Assembly (NCBI GenBank): GCA_017445115.1
Contig: JAFSUU010000138.1
Span: forward strand, 52,270-116,269
Source: Clostridia bacterium
Lineage (GTDB): Bacteria > Bacillota_A > Clostridia > Oscillospirales > CAG-272
DNA length: 64,000 nucleotides
Reading direction: 5' to 3'
Positions 1-10,200 of the stretch are shown here, piece by piece (positions within the stretch are counted from its first letter, which is position 1; every line of letters starts with the position of its first letter). The notes under the pieces were generated by a model that saw only the letters and a program-made list of their open reading frames with translations, was not told the origin of the DNA and did not search any database. The translations under genes and the position numbers were made by a program.

Positions 1-818
1 CAGAAGAGGCTCATCGTTTTAGCGAGTTTTACCCAGAGCTTCGTGTAGTACTCGTTGTGTGAGAAGAAGCGGTCGCGCTCGTAGCGCTCGCGCCCGAATG
101 CGCGTACGACTCTCGCACCGGTCAGGTTCTCCTGCGCCATAGCGGAGAGCTTGCCTTCGTTCTCGTCGCACTCTTTGAAGCCCTTTGCCATCTTCTTTCT
201 GAAGATAAGCGAATAGATTATGATGACCGGCATCGGTATGACGGCGATTAACGTCAGAGACGGGTTCATCGACGCCATGAAGATGACCGACATTACGATC
301 AGCACGAGAATTCTGAGGACCGACGTGAGCTGTTCCGAGAAGAACGATTTTATCATGTTCACGTCCGACGTGCATCTTTGAATGATGTCGCCGGTCTTTA
401 CCTTCATGTGCCAGGTGAAGGGAAGTCTTTCTATGTGTGAGAAGAGACGGTCGCGCATCGTTTTCGTGAGGGATTCCGCGGCGACGGAGGTGTAAACTCT
501 GACGACGTATTGCATACCGACCTTGATCGCCGCGACGGCGACGAGGGCGAGCGCCAGGATCCACAGGTTCGCTTTTAAGTATGCGAAGCCGCCGACGGAC
601 TCGATGAGCCGCATTACCCAGTCGGGCAAGTCGGGAGGCTCGGAGCCGATCACGTTGTCGAGCGCTATGCGGATTATCTGCGGGGCGATCATCTCGGCGA
701 GCGCCGGGATCATCACGGAGAGGAGGACCACGGTGAACGCGCCGCGGCTTCCCTTTGTGAAGTCCCACATCATCCGGAAACGTCCGCTCTTCTTCCTTTC
801 TTTGATTTTTTGTTCCAT
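1..818 (-). CDS. ABC exporter, transmembrane domain (partial, runs off the left edge)
   Basis: The start codon is at 818, preceded by an AAGG site, and the frame stays open to base 1, giving the first 272 residues. The sequence reads as the membrane half of a type IV (MsbA/LmrA-like) exporter: hydrophobic segments near residues 25-45 and 70-90, a coupling-helix region with TSVAAESLTKTMRDRLFSHI, the KTGDIIQRCTSDV motif typical of the family, and ENLTGARVVRAFGRERYE. The nucleotide-binding domain must lie left of the window. Members of the family export drugs, lipids or peptides, and the substrate cannot be told from this half. It points away from hisS-aspS in the same direction and may follow them after a gap of about 85 bases. 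Whether a partner half-transporter lies outside is unknown. Confidence 0.85.
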   Translation of the reverse strand, partial: MEQKIKERKKSGRFRMMWDFTKGSRGAFTVVLLSVMIPALAEMIAPQIIRIALDNVIGSEPPDLPDWVMRLIESVGGFAYLKANLWILALALVAVAAIKVGMQYVVRVYTSVAAESLTKTMRDRLFSHIERLPFTWHMKVKTGDIIQRCTSDVNMIKSFFSEQLTSVLRILVLIVMSVIFMASMNPSLTLIAVIPMPVIIIYSLIFRKKMAKGFKECDENEGKLSAMAQENLTGARVVRAFGRERYERDRFFSHNEYYTKLWVKLAKTMSLF

Positions 819-903
819 ATATATTACCTTGTCTTAGCCTTTTTGAAAAATTCCCCGCGTCTTCACGGACGCGGGGACCGTAAATTGTTTGCTTTGCTAA
901 CTA

Positions 904-2706
904 TTAATCTTCTTCCTGTCTTGTGACGGCGATCGAAAGCTCTTCAAGGGACGCGGGATCAGCCGGAGCGGGACACTTCGACATAAGTTCAGACGCGTTC
1001 TGCACCTTCGGGAAGGCGATGACGTCGCGGATGTCCTCGAGGCCGAGGAGCAGGCAGACGAGTCTGTCAAGACCGTATGCGAGACCTGCGTGCGGAGGAA
1101 CTCCGTACTTGAACGCTTCGAGAAGGAAGCCGAACTTGTTCTGCGCCGACACCTCGTCGATGCCGAGCACGGAGAACATCTTGGACTGGAGTTCTCCCGA
1201 GTGGATACGGACGGAACCGCCGCCGAGTTCAACGCCGTTAAGAACTATATCGTAAGCTTTTGCACGCACCGCGCCGGGATCCGTGTCGAGCAGCGGGATG
1301 TCCTCGTCCATCGGCATCGTGAAGGGGTGGTGCATAGCGTAGAATCTTCCGTCCTCCTCGCTGTACTCAAGCAGCGGGAAATCGGTGACCCACAGGAAAT
1401 TGAATTTCGATTTGTCAACAAGACCGAGTTTCTTTGCGACGTGGCATCTGAGCGCGCCGAGAGAGTCGAAGACGACCTTGTTCTTCGCCGCGACGACGAG
1501 AAGGAGGTCTCCCTCTTTGACTTCGGCTTTGTCGAGTATCGCTTTCAACTCGTCCTCGGTGAGGAATTTCGCGAACGAAGACGATACAGCGTCAGCGCCG
1601 TACTTGTACCACGCGAGACCTTTTGCGCCATAGCTCTTTACGAACTCGACGAGCGCGTCGATCTCCTTGCGGGACATGGATGCTCCGCCCTTGACGTTGA
1701 TGCAGCGAACAGAACCGCCGTCAGCGACAGCACCGGAGAATACCGCGAAGCCGCAGTCGCGAACGACGTCGGTCAGGTCGCAGAGTTCCATACCGAAGCG
1801 CGTGTCCGGCTTGTCGGAGCCGTAGCGCTCCATAGCTTCTTTCCACGTCATCCTCTTGAAGGGGATCTCGAGCGGAAGCTTCATGAATTTGTCAAAGACC
1901 GTTTTGATGAAGCCCTCGTTGACCGCGATAACGTCTTCCTCGGTCACGAAGGAGAGCTCCATATCGATCTGCGTGAATTCCGGCTGACGGTCGGCTCTGA
2001 GGTCCTCGTCGCGGAAGCAGCGTGCGATCTGTATGTAGCGGTCGAAGCCGGAGCACATAAGAAGCTGCTTGTAGAGCTGAGGGGACTGCGGCAGAGCGTA
2101 GAATTTGCCGGGATGGACGCGGCTCGGAACGAGATAGTCGCGCGCGCCTTCGGGCGTGGGCTTGATGAGGTCGGGAGTCTCTATTTCGATGAATCCGTTG
2201 TCCGTGAAATAGTTTCTCGCGATCTTGCAGATCTCGCTTCTCGCGATTATGTTTTTCTGCATGTCGGGACGGCGGAGGTCAAGATAGCGGTGGGTGAGTC
2301 TGAGTTCGCTCTTGACGTCACTGTTTTCGACTATTGCAAACGGAGGTGTTTTAGCCTCGGAGAGTACTTTGAAGGCGTCGACGGCGATCTCAACTTTGCC
2401 GGTTTTCATGTTGGGATTCACTGCGCCCTCGCCTCTTGCGCGGACTGTGCCGCGAGCCGCGACGACGAACTCCGAGCGAACCGCGAAAGCGGTCTTGAAG
2501 ATCTCCTCGTTTGTCGTTTCGTCGAACGCGAGCTGAACGATGCCGCTCCTGTCGCGAAGATCAATGAAAATAAGGCTCCCGAGGTCTCGCTGTTTCTGTA
2601 CCCAGCCTACGACGGAGACTCTCTCTCCGATAAGTGTTTCGGTGACGTCGCCGCAATAGTGCGTGCGGCGGTCTGCAAGTTCAAAGTGATTTGCCATTTC
2701 ATTCAC
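904..2706 (-). CDS. aspS: aspartyl-tRNA synthetase
   Basis: A 600-residue class II synthetase that charges tRNA-Asp. It has the N-terminal OB-fold (VGWVQKQRDLGSLIFIDLRD), motif 2 region (CFRDEDLRADRQPEFTQID), the bacterial GAD insertion in the middle, and motif 3 (AGLAYGLDRLVCLLLG) near the C-terminus, so it is full length for the bacterial type. The first ATG (2706) has AGGA five bases upstream. A second in-frame ATG three codons later is too far from that site. It follows hisS after 17 bases, the usual Firmicutes hisS-aspS pair. I see no T-box leader. Whether the enzyme is discriminating or also makes Asp-tRNA-Asn cannot be told by eye. Confidence 0.97.
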   Translation of the reverse strand: MNEMANHFELADRRTHYCGDVTETLIGERVSVVGWVQKQRDLGSLIFIDLRDRSGIVQLAFDETTNEEIFKTAFAVRSEFVVAARGTVRARGEGAVNPNMKTGKVEIAVDAFKVLSEAKTPPFAIVENSDVKSELRLTHRYLDLRRPDMQKNIIARSEICKIARNYFTDNGFIEIETPDLIKPTPEGARDYLVPSRVHPGKFYALPQSPQLYKQLLMCSGFDRYIQIARCFRDEDLRADRQPEFTQIDMELSFVTEEDVIAVNEGFIKTVFDKFMKLPLEIPFKRMTWKEAMERYGSDKPDTRFGMELCDLTDVVRDCGFAVFSGAVADGGSVRCINVKGGASMSRKEIDALVEFVKSYGAKGLAWYKYGADAVSSSFAKFLTEDELKAILDKAEVKEGDLLLVVAAKNKVVFDSLGALRCHVAKKLGLVDKSKFNFLWVTDFPLLEYSEEDGRFYAMHHPFTMPMDEDIPLLDTDPGAVRAKAYDIVLNGVELGGGSVRIHSGELQSKMFSVLGIDEVSAQNKFGFLLEAFKYGVPPHAGLAYGLDRLVCLLLGLEDIRDVIAFPKVQNASELMSKCPAPADPASLEELSIAVTRQEED

Positions 2707-2723
2707 GTCCTTTCGTGCCTTAT

Positions 2724-3986
2724 TTATATAAGATCCGCGATATTCGCGATATCGATCTCTGTCTGTGTGTTTTCGCCCATATTTCCGGTCATGGTGCGGA
2801 GGACCGCGCGTCCGGTCTCAAGCTCGGAGTCGCCGAGGATGAGAACTTTCGCGGCGCCGATCTTGTCGGCGTATTTCATCTGCGCTTTGAGGCTGCGTCC
2901 GACGGTGTCGTACTCAGCGTAAACGCCGTTTCGTCTCAGGTCGAGAACTATTGATGAAGCCTTAAGCTGTGCGGCGTCGCCGAGTGAGGCGACGTAGAGG
3001 CGCGGCGCCTCGGGAGCGGGTATCTCGACGCCCGACTCCTCGAGCGCAAGCAGAAGTCTTGTGATGCCCATTCCGAATCCGCAAGCCGGAAGGGAAGGAC
3101 CGCCGAGCTCTTTTACGAGTCCGTCGTATCTGCCGCCGCCGCATACCGTGCTTTGAGCGCCGATGCCCTCGGCGATGAACTCGAAGACGGTCTTAGTGTA
3201 GTAGTCGAGTCCGCGGACGATGTGCGGGTCGGCGACGTAGTCGATCCCTGCCGCGTCAAGCATCGCGCAGAGCTTGTCCTGGTGTGCGCGGCACTCGTCG
3301 CAGAGATAGTCGAGCGTCTTCGGCGCTTCCGCGGCGACAGCGCGGCAGGAGTCGTTTTTGCAGTCGAGGACTCTCAGCGGATTGTTCTCCATTCTCGTGC
3401 GGCAGGTCTCGCAAAGCTCGCTCTCACGGCTTTTCAGATAGGATACGAGCGCCTCGCGGTACTTCGGACGGCACTCGGGACAGCCGATCGAATTGATGTG
3501 CAGCTTTATCCCTTTTACGCCGAGCTCGGTGAGCGCGGTGTGTGCGAGCGAGATAACCGTGAAGTCCGCTCCCGCGTCGGCGGAACCGAAGACCTCGGTG
3601 CCGAACTGGAAGAACTCGCGGCTTCTGCCCGCCTGGGGCTTCTCGTATCTGAAGCAGTTGATGAGATAATTCAGTTTTATGGGATATGTGTCGCCGCAGC
3701 GTCCGTTCTCGATGAGCGCACGGACGACGGAGGCGGTGCCTTCCGGACGGAGGGCGAATACTTTGCCCTCTTTGTCCTCGAGGGTGTACATCTCCTTCTG
3801 GACGACGTCGGTGCCCTCACCGACTCCTCTCTGGAAGAGGGAGAGCTCCTCGAATGTGGGCGTTCTGATCTCCGAAAAGCCGAAGCGCGCGGCTACGGAC
3901 TTAAGTTTCTTTTCGACGAACTGCCATTTGTATATATCGGGCGCCATGATGTCCATGGTCCCTCTCGGTTTTCTTATGTTTTCCAT
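2724..3986 (-). CDS. hisS: histidyl-tRNA synthetase
   Basis: A 420-residue class II synthetase for tRNA-His. It has the N-terminal PRGTMDI motif, ALRPEGTASVVRAL, the RYEKPQAGRSREFFQFGTEV motif 2 region, the histidine-specific VRGLDYYTKTVFEF loop and the C-terminal anticodon-binding domain. An upstream TTG would add seven residues, but the ATG at 3986 encodes the conserved MENIRKPRG start and has AAAGGA at suitable spacing, so I use it. It is the first gene of the hisS-aspS operon. A promoter probably lies in the AT-rich stretch after 4007. Confidence 0.96.
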   Translation of the reverse strand: MENIRKPRGTMDIMAPDIYKWQFVEKKLKSVAARFGFSEIRTPTFEELSLFQRGVGEGTDVVQKEMYTLEDKEGKVFALRPEGTASVVRALIENGRCGDTYPIKLNYLINCFRYEKPQAGRSREFFQFGTEVFGSADAGADFTVISLAHTALTELGVKGIKLHINSIGCPECRPKYREALVSYLKSRESELCETCRTRMENNPLRVLDCKNDSCRAVAAEAPKTLDYLCDECRAHQDKLCAMLDAAGIDYVADPHIVRGLDYYTKTVFEFIAEGIGAQSTVCGGGRYDGLVKELGGPSLPACGFGMGITRLLLALEESGVEIPAPEAPRLYVASLGDAAQLKASSIVLDLRRNGVYAEYDTVGRSLKAQMKYADKIGAAKVLILGDSELETGRAVLRTMTGNMGENTQTEIDIANIADLI

Positions 3987-4146
3987 AGTTGTTATTTTCC
4001 TTTGCAAATTCTTCGCTATTAAATCATTATATCAAAATCAAAGCCTATAGTCAATAGCATATTATAAGTTTTCACGCGCAATAAAGGCAGTGCGGCGAAA
4101 GCCTTGATATTCGGCGCACGATTTTGTTAATTTGTACCCAAAACCC

Positions 4147-4175
4147 TTGACACCAAGATTATAAAATTATATAAT
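4147..4175 (+). promoter_or_regulatory. sigma-A promoter of the giant dockerin gene
   Basis: TTGACA (4147-4152), a 17-base spacer and TATAAT (4170-4175), perfect matches to both hexamers. Transcription would start near 4182, giving a short leader to the ATG at 4211 with a GGAGG site just ahead of it. Confidence 0.85.
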
Positions 4176-4210
4176 TATTATGAATAAATATCTTTTCGGA
4201 GGTATCCGTT

Positions 4211-7200
4211 ATGAAATTCAAAAAGATTTTGGCAGTGATACTCGCGGCGGTCTTCATGATGTCGCTCGTCCCGGCAAGCGTATTTGCAGTGCCGGACGAT
4301 GGCGGAGAAGGCGTTACGCCGGGTTATTATGTTGTCGGCTCCGACTCCCTGTTCGAATGGGGATGGAGCTACGGCGACGAGCGCGGCCTTCTTGAACAGT
4401 ACGGCGACGGCAAATACAGGCTCTTTTTCGACGTTCCCGGAAAACTGAACGGCGTCAACATGAAAGTCGTTATGGTCAACGAAGCGGGCGACGAGACCTG
4501 GTACGGCGACCCGCAGGGAAAGAACATAATATTCGACACCACAGGCGAGGGTGAGATCTGTATCACGTTCGACCCCGACACCGACGGTATCTCCATTTCG
4601 GGCGAAGTGTACGCGAAGCCCGTGTTCAATTATCGCTCGGTCTACGTCGCGGGCAACGGGCAGGGCAACTTCCTGCACGGTATATACTGGTCGCAGAACT
4701 ACTCGTCCAACAAAATGACGCAGACGTCTCAGGACGTTTGGGAGATAACGTACGAGAACGTGGCTCCTGCGAAAGATCTTGAACTCAAATTCACGATAGA
4801 CGGTTCGTGGGACTACAATTTCGGCGGGAGTTCGTTCGAAAACGGAAAATGGCTCCCGGCTGCGTTCGACGGATCCAATATCTGTTTTGACGTGGACTAC
4901 ACCTCCGATATCGTCGTGAGGCTCGACCTTTCCGGATTCGACTTCGGTACCAAGAGCGGAGCTGAATTCGAGATAGAGGTAAGACCTCATATCAAGGAAG
5001 TCCGGATTACCGACGTTCACAAAACGGAGTACGTCGACGGTTATATGGACAACGAACTCGGTTACTTTATTTACGACGTCATGCCTGACATGATCACAGT
5101 CATTATGGCAGACGACGAAGAGGTCGAATTGGAATTCGACAAACTTGACAGCCTGCTCCCCGGCGCGCAGTGGTACGCCAGAAGCATACAGGATTACGGA
5201 GAGGAGCCGCTTTCGCGCGGTGAAAACGACGTCTCAGCCTCGGTCGAATACGGGGATGACGGCGAAGGCGGGGTCAAAATATATTATTGCGACTATAAAG
5301 TCGTCATCGACCCGCCGACGATAGACGACAAAGAGATCGGTTCTATCCTGGCCGATCGGATCACAATAAAGCAATACACGCGCGGCAACTATCAGACCGG
5401 TATGTTTGACCCGGAGACCGGCTTCACGCCCACGGATCCGTGGTTCTACTACGACGTCATCCCGGATACGCTCACGTTTTACGACGACATGCAGTTTGAG
5501 ATCGGCACTTATACGCGCGAAGAATTGAGGAATAAGTTCGGTGTAGAACCTGAGGTGACCCTGACTCAAAGCTATGTTAATCAGCTTGGGACAGGCGTTT
5601 ACAGAGTCGGCCTGAAATATCTAGGAAATGAGTGCCATTACGAAGTCGAGATAGTCGAAGCGGAAGCGTGCGTCATCGTAGCCGACGACGTCACGGTCGA
5701 GAAGGATACGAACGGCGAATGGATACCTTACGGCTATTACGTTGACGGAGAGTACTATGAAGACATGTACTTCCATTACTACGAGAGGCCCGAGTATCTG
5801 ACGGTGAGATTCAGCGACGGCAGAGAAGAGCGGATGACGTATGATGACGCCGTCGACGCCGTTGGTCACGAACCTTATATCGAGACGTATCAGAGCAGCA
5901 ACAATCAGTGGGTCGCGGGGAATACGTATACCGTGGTGATGTACGTCTCCGGCAACAGGATAGAATATAACTTCACAGTATCGGAATATCCTCCGAACGA
6001 TATCGCGTCGATATCGATCGCGGATTTCAAGGTGACGGAATACACGGACGGCTACTATACAAGAGCCGGACATTATGACGACGAGGACAATTACATTCCC
6101 TCGCCCGAGCCGTGGTTCAACTATGACTTCACTCCTCCGGAAGTCACGCTCTATGACGATGAGGGTGAGGTCATCGGTACTTACAGCAGCGACGAGCTCT
6201 ACGATATGTACTGCTACACGGTCGAAAATTCGCTCGAGCAGACCTTTGAGACGAGGCTCGGACTCGGCAAGTACGACGTTGAGTTCGAATTCCTCGGGAT
6301 GAAGTGCGACTGCGAGGTCGAGATAGTTGAAGCGGACGTGCACGTCATTTCAGCGGAGGCGCTTAATCTCGTCGAGCACGGGCGCGGACGCACGGTCACT
6401 TACGATGAAGATATAGATGATGAATATTTTGACGAATACTTTGAGTACTTCACCGAGCCGAGCTACGTGACGGTGGAATACAAGGACGGCAGCAGGGATA
6501 AAGTCGCGTATGAAGATCTTGAAGAGATTATCGGTCACGAGCCGTTCGTCTTCACAGATCAGGCGTCGAATAACCCGTGGACCGTGGGCAATAGCTACAA
6601 TTCGGTGATGTACGCCTCCGGCAACAGAATCGAGTACCCCGTCTCGATAGTCGAGAGCCCTGTCTCAAACGTCGTCTTTGAAAAGAAGGTAGTGGAGCAG
6701 TTCAGCGACTGTGAATTCCACACGACGACTTATTATGAAGACGACGAGTGGAAGAAAACGGAGTGGTTCCGCTACAGGTGCATACCCGACACGGTGAAGG
6801 TATACTATAAAGACAGCTACACGGTAGGGGATCAGCCTTACCCGCTGGGAGTATACGATTACGGCTCGTTCGTCCACGCGATGGATGAATTCGGCATCCC
6901 CGTTGACTACGACACCGATTTCGGCACCGATCAGGATTACGACAATCAGTGGGGGATCGGCACATACCATATCCCGATAACTGTCGGTGATACGGAATAC
7001 GATTTCGAATACGAGATCGTGCCCTGCACGGTCAAGTCGGTCTCGATCGAGCCGGATCACTTTACGACAAAAGCCAACCAGGGCGGCTATTATATTACGG
7101 AATATGATCCCGAAACGGGAGATGAGATAGGTGATTACTATTACTACACTCCCGGGGTCGAGGAATTTACCGTAGCCGTTGAATACGAGGACGGAAGAAC

Positions 7201-10200
7201 GTTCAATTTCTACGGACTGAGAGATCTTTACGACTACGGATTCGCGGCGCGCATAGTGACGGATCAGAGTTTCGAAAACCAGTGGGGCGAGGGCGAGCAC
7301 ACTGCGACGCTTGAGCTCCGCGGTATCACCTCCGTCGACTTTATTTACGAGATAACGGATAACCCGATCGTCTCGGTCACGGTCTACCCGCTCTTCATCA
7401 CGGAGGGCACACATATCAGTCGAGTGTCCTGGTATAACGATAAAGGCCACGGATTCTACTACCAGACCGACGTCACGCCGGATCACATCACGGTCGAATA
7501 CCGCGACGGCACGAAATTCTCCGGCAGCCCGTACGAGGTGTATGAGGAGACCGGCACGTATATCAGCACGTGGCTGGTTAGAGGCGAGGACATAGATTAT
7601 ATACTGCCTGTCGGCGATTACGAGGCGCAGTTCGACTTTGAAGGATTCACAGGCACATACGACGTCTTTGTAGAAGAAAGCGAAATCGAGTCGGTCACGG
7701 CAGAGGGTGTTTCCTTCATGGAGAACACGAACGGTTACATGCAGACCGAGTGGACCGGACCCGATACGAGCGTAGAGTATTATTACTATGATCCCGTTCC
7801 CGAGAGGGTCACGGTGAAGATGAAAGACGGCACGGAGTTCTCCGGATATTATTACTCCGTGATGGGTAAACTCGGATTCGAGCTCGCAATTATGACGGAT
7901 CAGAGTATCGACAATCAGTGGAAGGGCGGAAACACTTACAGCGCGACGCTGATGGCAGGCGGCGCAACCTGCACTTTCCCCGTTGAGATAACCGAGCTCG
8001 GACTCGTCGGCATTTCCGCCGAGGACCGCGTTTACATGGAAGGCACGTTCTGCAGCTACGGAGAATGGCACGACGGGCCTACGCCCGACGTGCTCGGGCA
8101 CACTTACGTATACAGGACCGACTTCGGATACGGAGAGAATTTTGACGACGTGATGAACCGCTATTTGCTCACGCTTATCTTCAAAGACCATACCGAGACT
8201 CTCGGCTCGTATGAAATTCAGGAAAGATATCATACAGTCATCAGCACTACTTCGGATCAGTCTGTGGATAACGAATGGGGCGTCGGCGATCACACCGTGA
8301 CGGTCGAGCTTCTCGGCTTCACATGCGAATACACGATCACTATAACGGAGTCGACGGTCGAGTCGGTGACAGTCTCGGATATCGGCATACCTGAATACTC
8401 GTGCGGAGCGCGCGACGGATATTATGACGATGTCGAGGAGGGTGTATATCATCCGGATACGTGGTTCCATTACTGGTATGAGCCGGAGTTTGTCACACTG
8501 AAACATAAGGACGGAACGACCGAGTATCTGAGCGCCAAAGAACTCTCTAACAAGTACGGGGCTTATGTCTGGTGGGAAGACACTCAATCTCCGGGAACTC
8601 CGTTCGTTTTCGGCGAAAACAAGATCCCCTTCAAATGCATGAAGCATGACGGCGAATTCTCGGTCTGGATAGTCGAACCGGAGATCGAATCCATCGAGGT
8701 CGAGGATATCACTATCTTCGAAGGCACGAGCGGATACAGGGCGACCGGGAATGACGGTCAGTATTACTGGTTTTACTATTTCTGCCCGAGATACACGCTC
8801 ACGACGATAAACGGCAACAAGATCGAAGCCGACAGAGAATACATCGAATACGGCGACAGAGATTACGTCGTCGAAATAAGATCGGAGCAGGGCAATGACG
8901 ACAGGTGGGGCGTCGGCGATCACACCGCGACGCTCTGGGTCGCCGGTATCGAAAAAGAGTTCACGGTACATATCATAGAAAATCCGATCGATTATATCGA
9001 ATTCGATCCGATAGTTCTCCAGGAAGAGGTCGACGGACGCTTCGTCGAAGAAGACGGAGAGCGCTATTTCAAATACGACTACTACCCCGAGTTCACGGTA
9101 CATTTCAAAGACGGTTCGAGCGCCCGCTCCGACTACGGAAGTCTTGATATAGACGGCGTACATCTCTCGATCGAGTCGTGGGATGAGCAGGAGAGATACC
9201 ATTGGTCTGTTAACGGTATAAACAATTACGTATACCTCGGCGTCACCGGATTCGATCAGGAGCCGTACGAAGTGGAGATCGTTCCCGCTTACTATAAGTC
9301 CGTCGAGATATTCAATATGGACAACGGACACCTCGGCATAACGATCGTCACCGAGGACGGCGAGGAGACCTACGAGATGCTCCGCTTCCGCATCGAGGAC
9401 ATCGACGACGGATCGATGGCGGGCGTCGTCGAGACGGATAAAGGCGACTTCTCCGGTGCGTTCTCTTACCGCGAGACCGAAAACGGAGTGCGCGTCTTCA
9501 ACGAGGACGTCACGCTCTACCTCGGCGCTCTCGGAAGCAACACGCTCGACGAAGCTCCCTCGCTCCTCATGACTATCCTTGAGGGAGAGCTGCCGCGTAT
9601 GCTGACGCTGCTTAAAGAGCAGTATGACGACTTCGGCGGCATGACGCGCGAGAAGTACGACAGAGACGCTATTGTCACACTTGCGGTCAATATGCTCGCC
9701 GACTACAACTACGCCGACGCTTATACGGAAGGCTCTTCGTTCGTCGTCGTAAGACCCGAGACCGCAAGGGAAGCGGTATATTATCTGTTCGGCATCGACG
9801 ACATCGAGATCGACCGCTGCCACGGCTTCAACGCGAAGGACGAAGAACATCCGAGATGCGGCAACCTCCGCGTCGAGATACTCGAGGGAGAGTGCCCGAG
9901 ATTTGAATACTGCGATCTGATCGCAGATGAGAAAGGAATAACCCTCTTCTTCAAGCTTGAAGATTCCGATATTGAAAGCTGCGTATTCCTTGACGAAGAC
10001 GGAAAGATCGAGGAGATAAGCTACGCCAAGGCGCAGAGCATCGAATCCATCGAGATCTACGAGACGTATGACAACGACAGCGAGGCGCATCTGTTCGTCA
10101 AAGTAACAGGCTCGGACGGAGAGACTGCCGTAGCGGAGGTTTACGGACTCATCCCGCAGAACTTCGGCAACGGATACGTCGACTATATAGCTATTACGAG

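Noticed and set aside
1090..2922. 610-codon frame antisense to aspS
   Set aside because: aspS is certain. The antisense frame has no recognisable domain and results from base composition.
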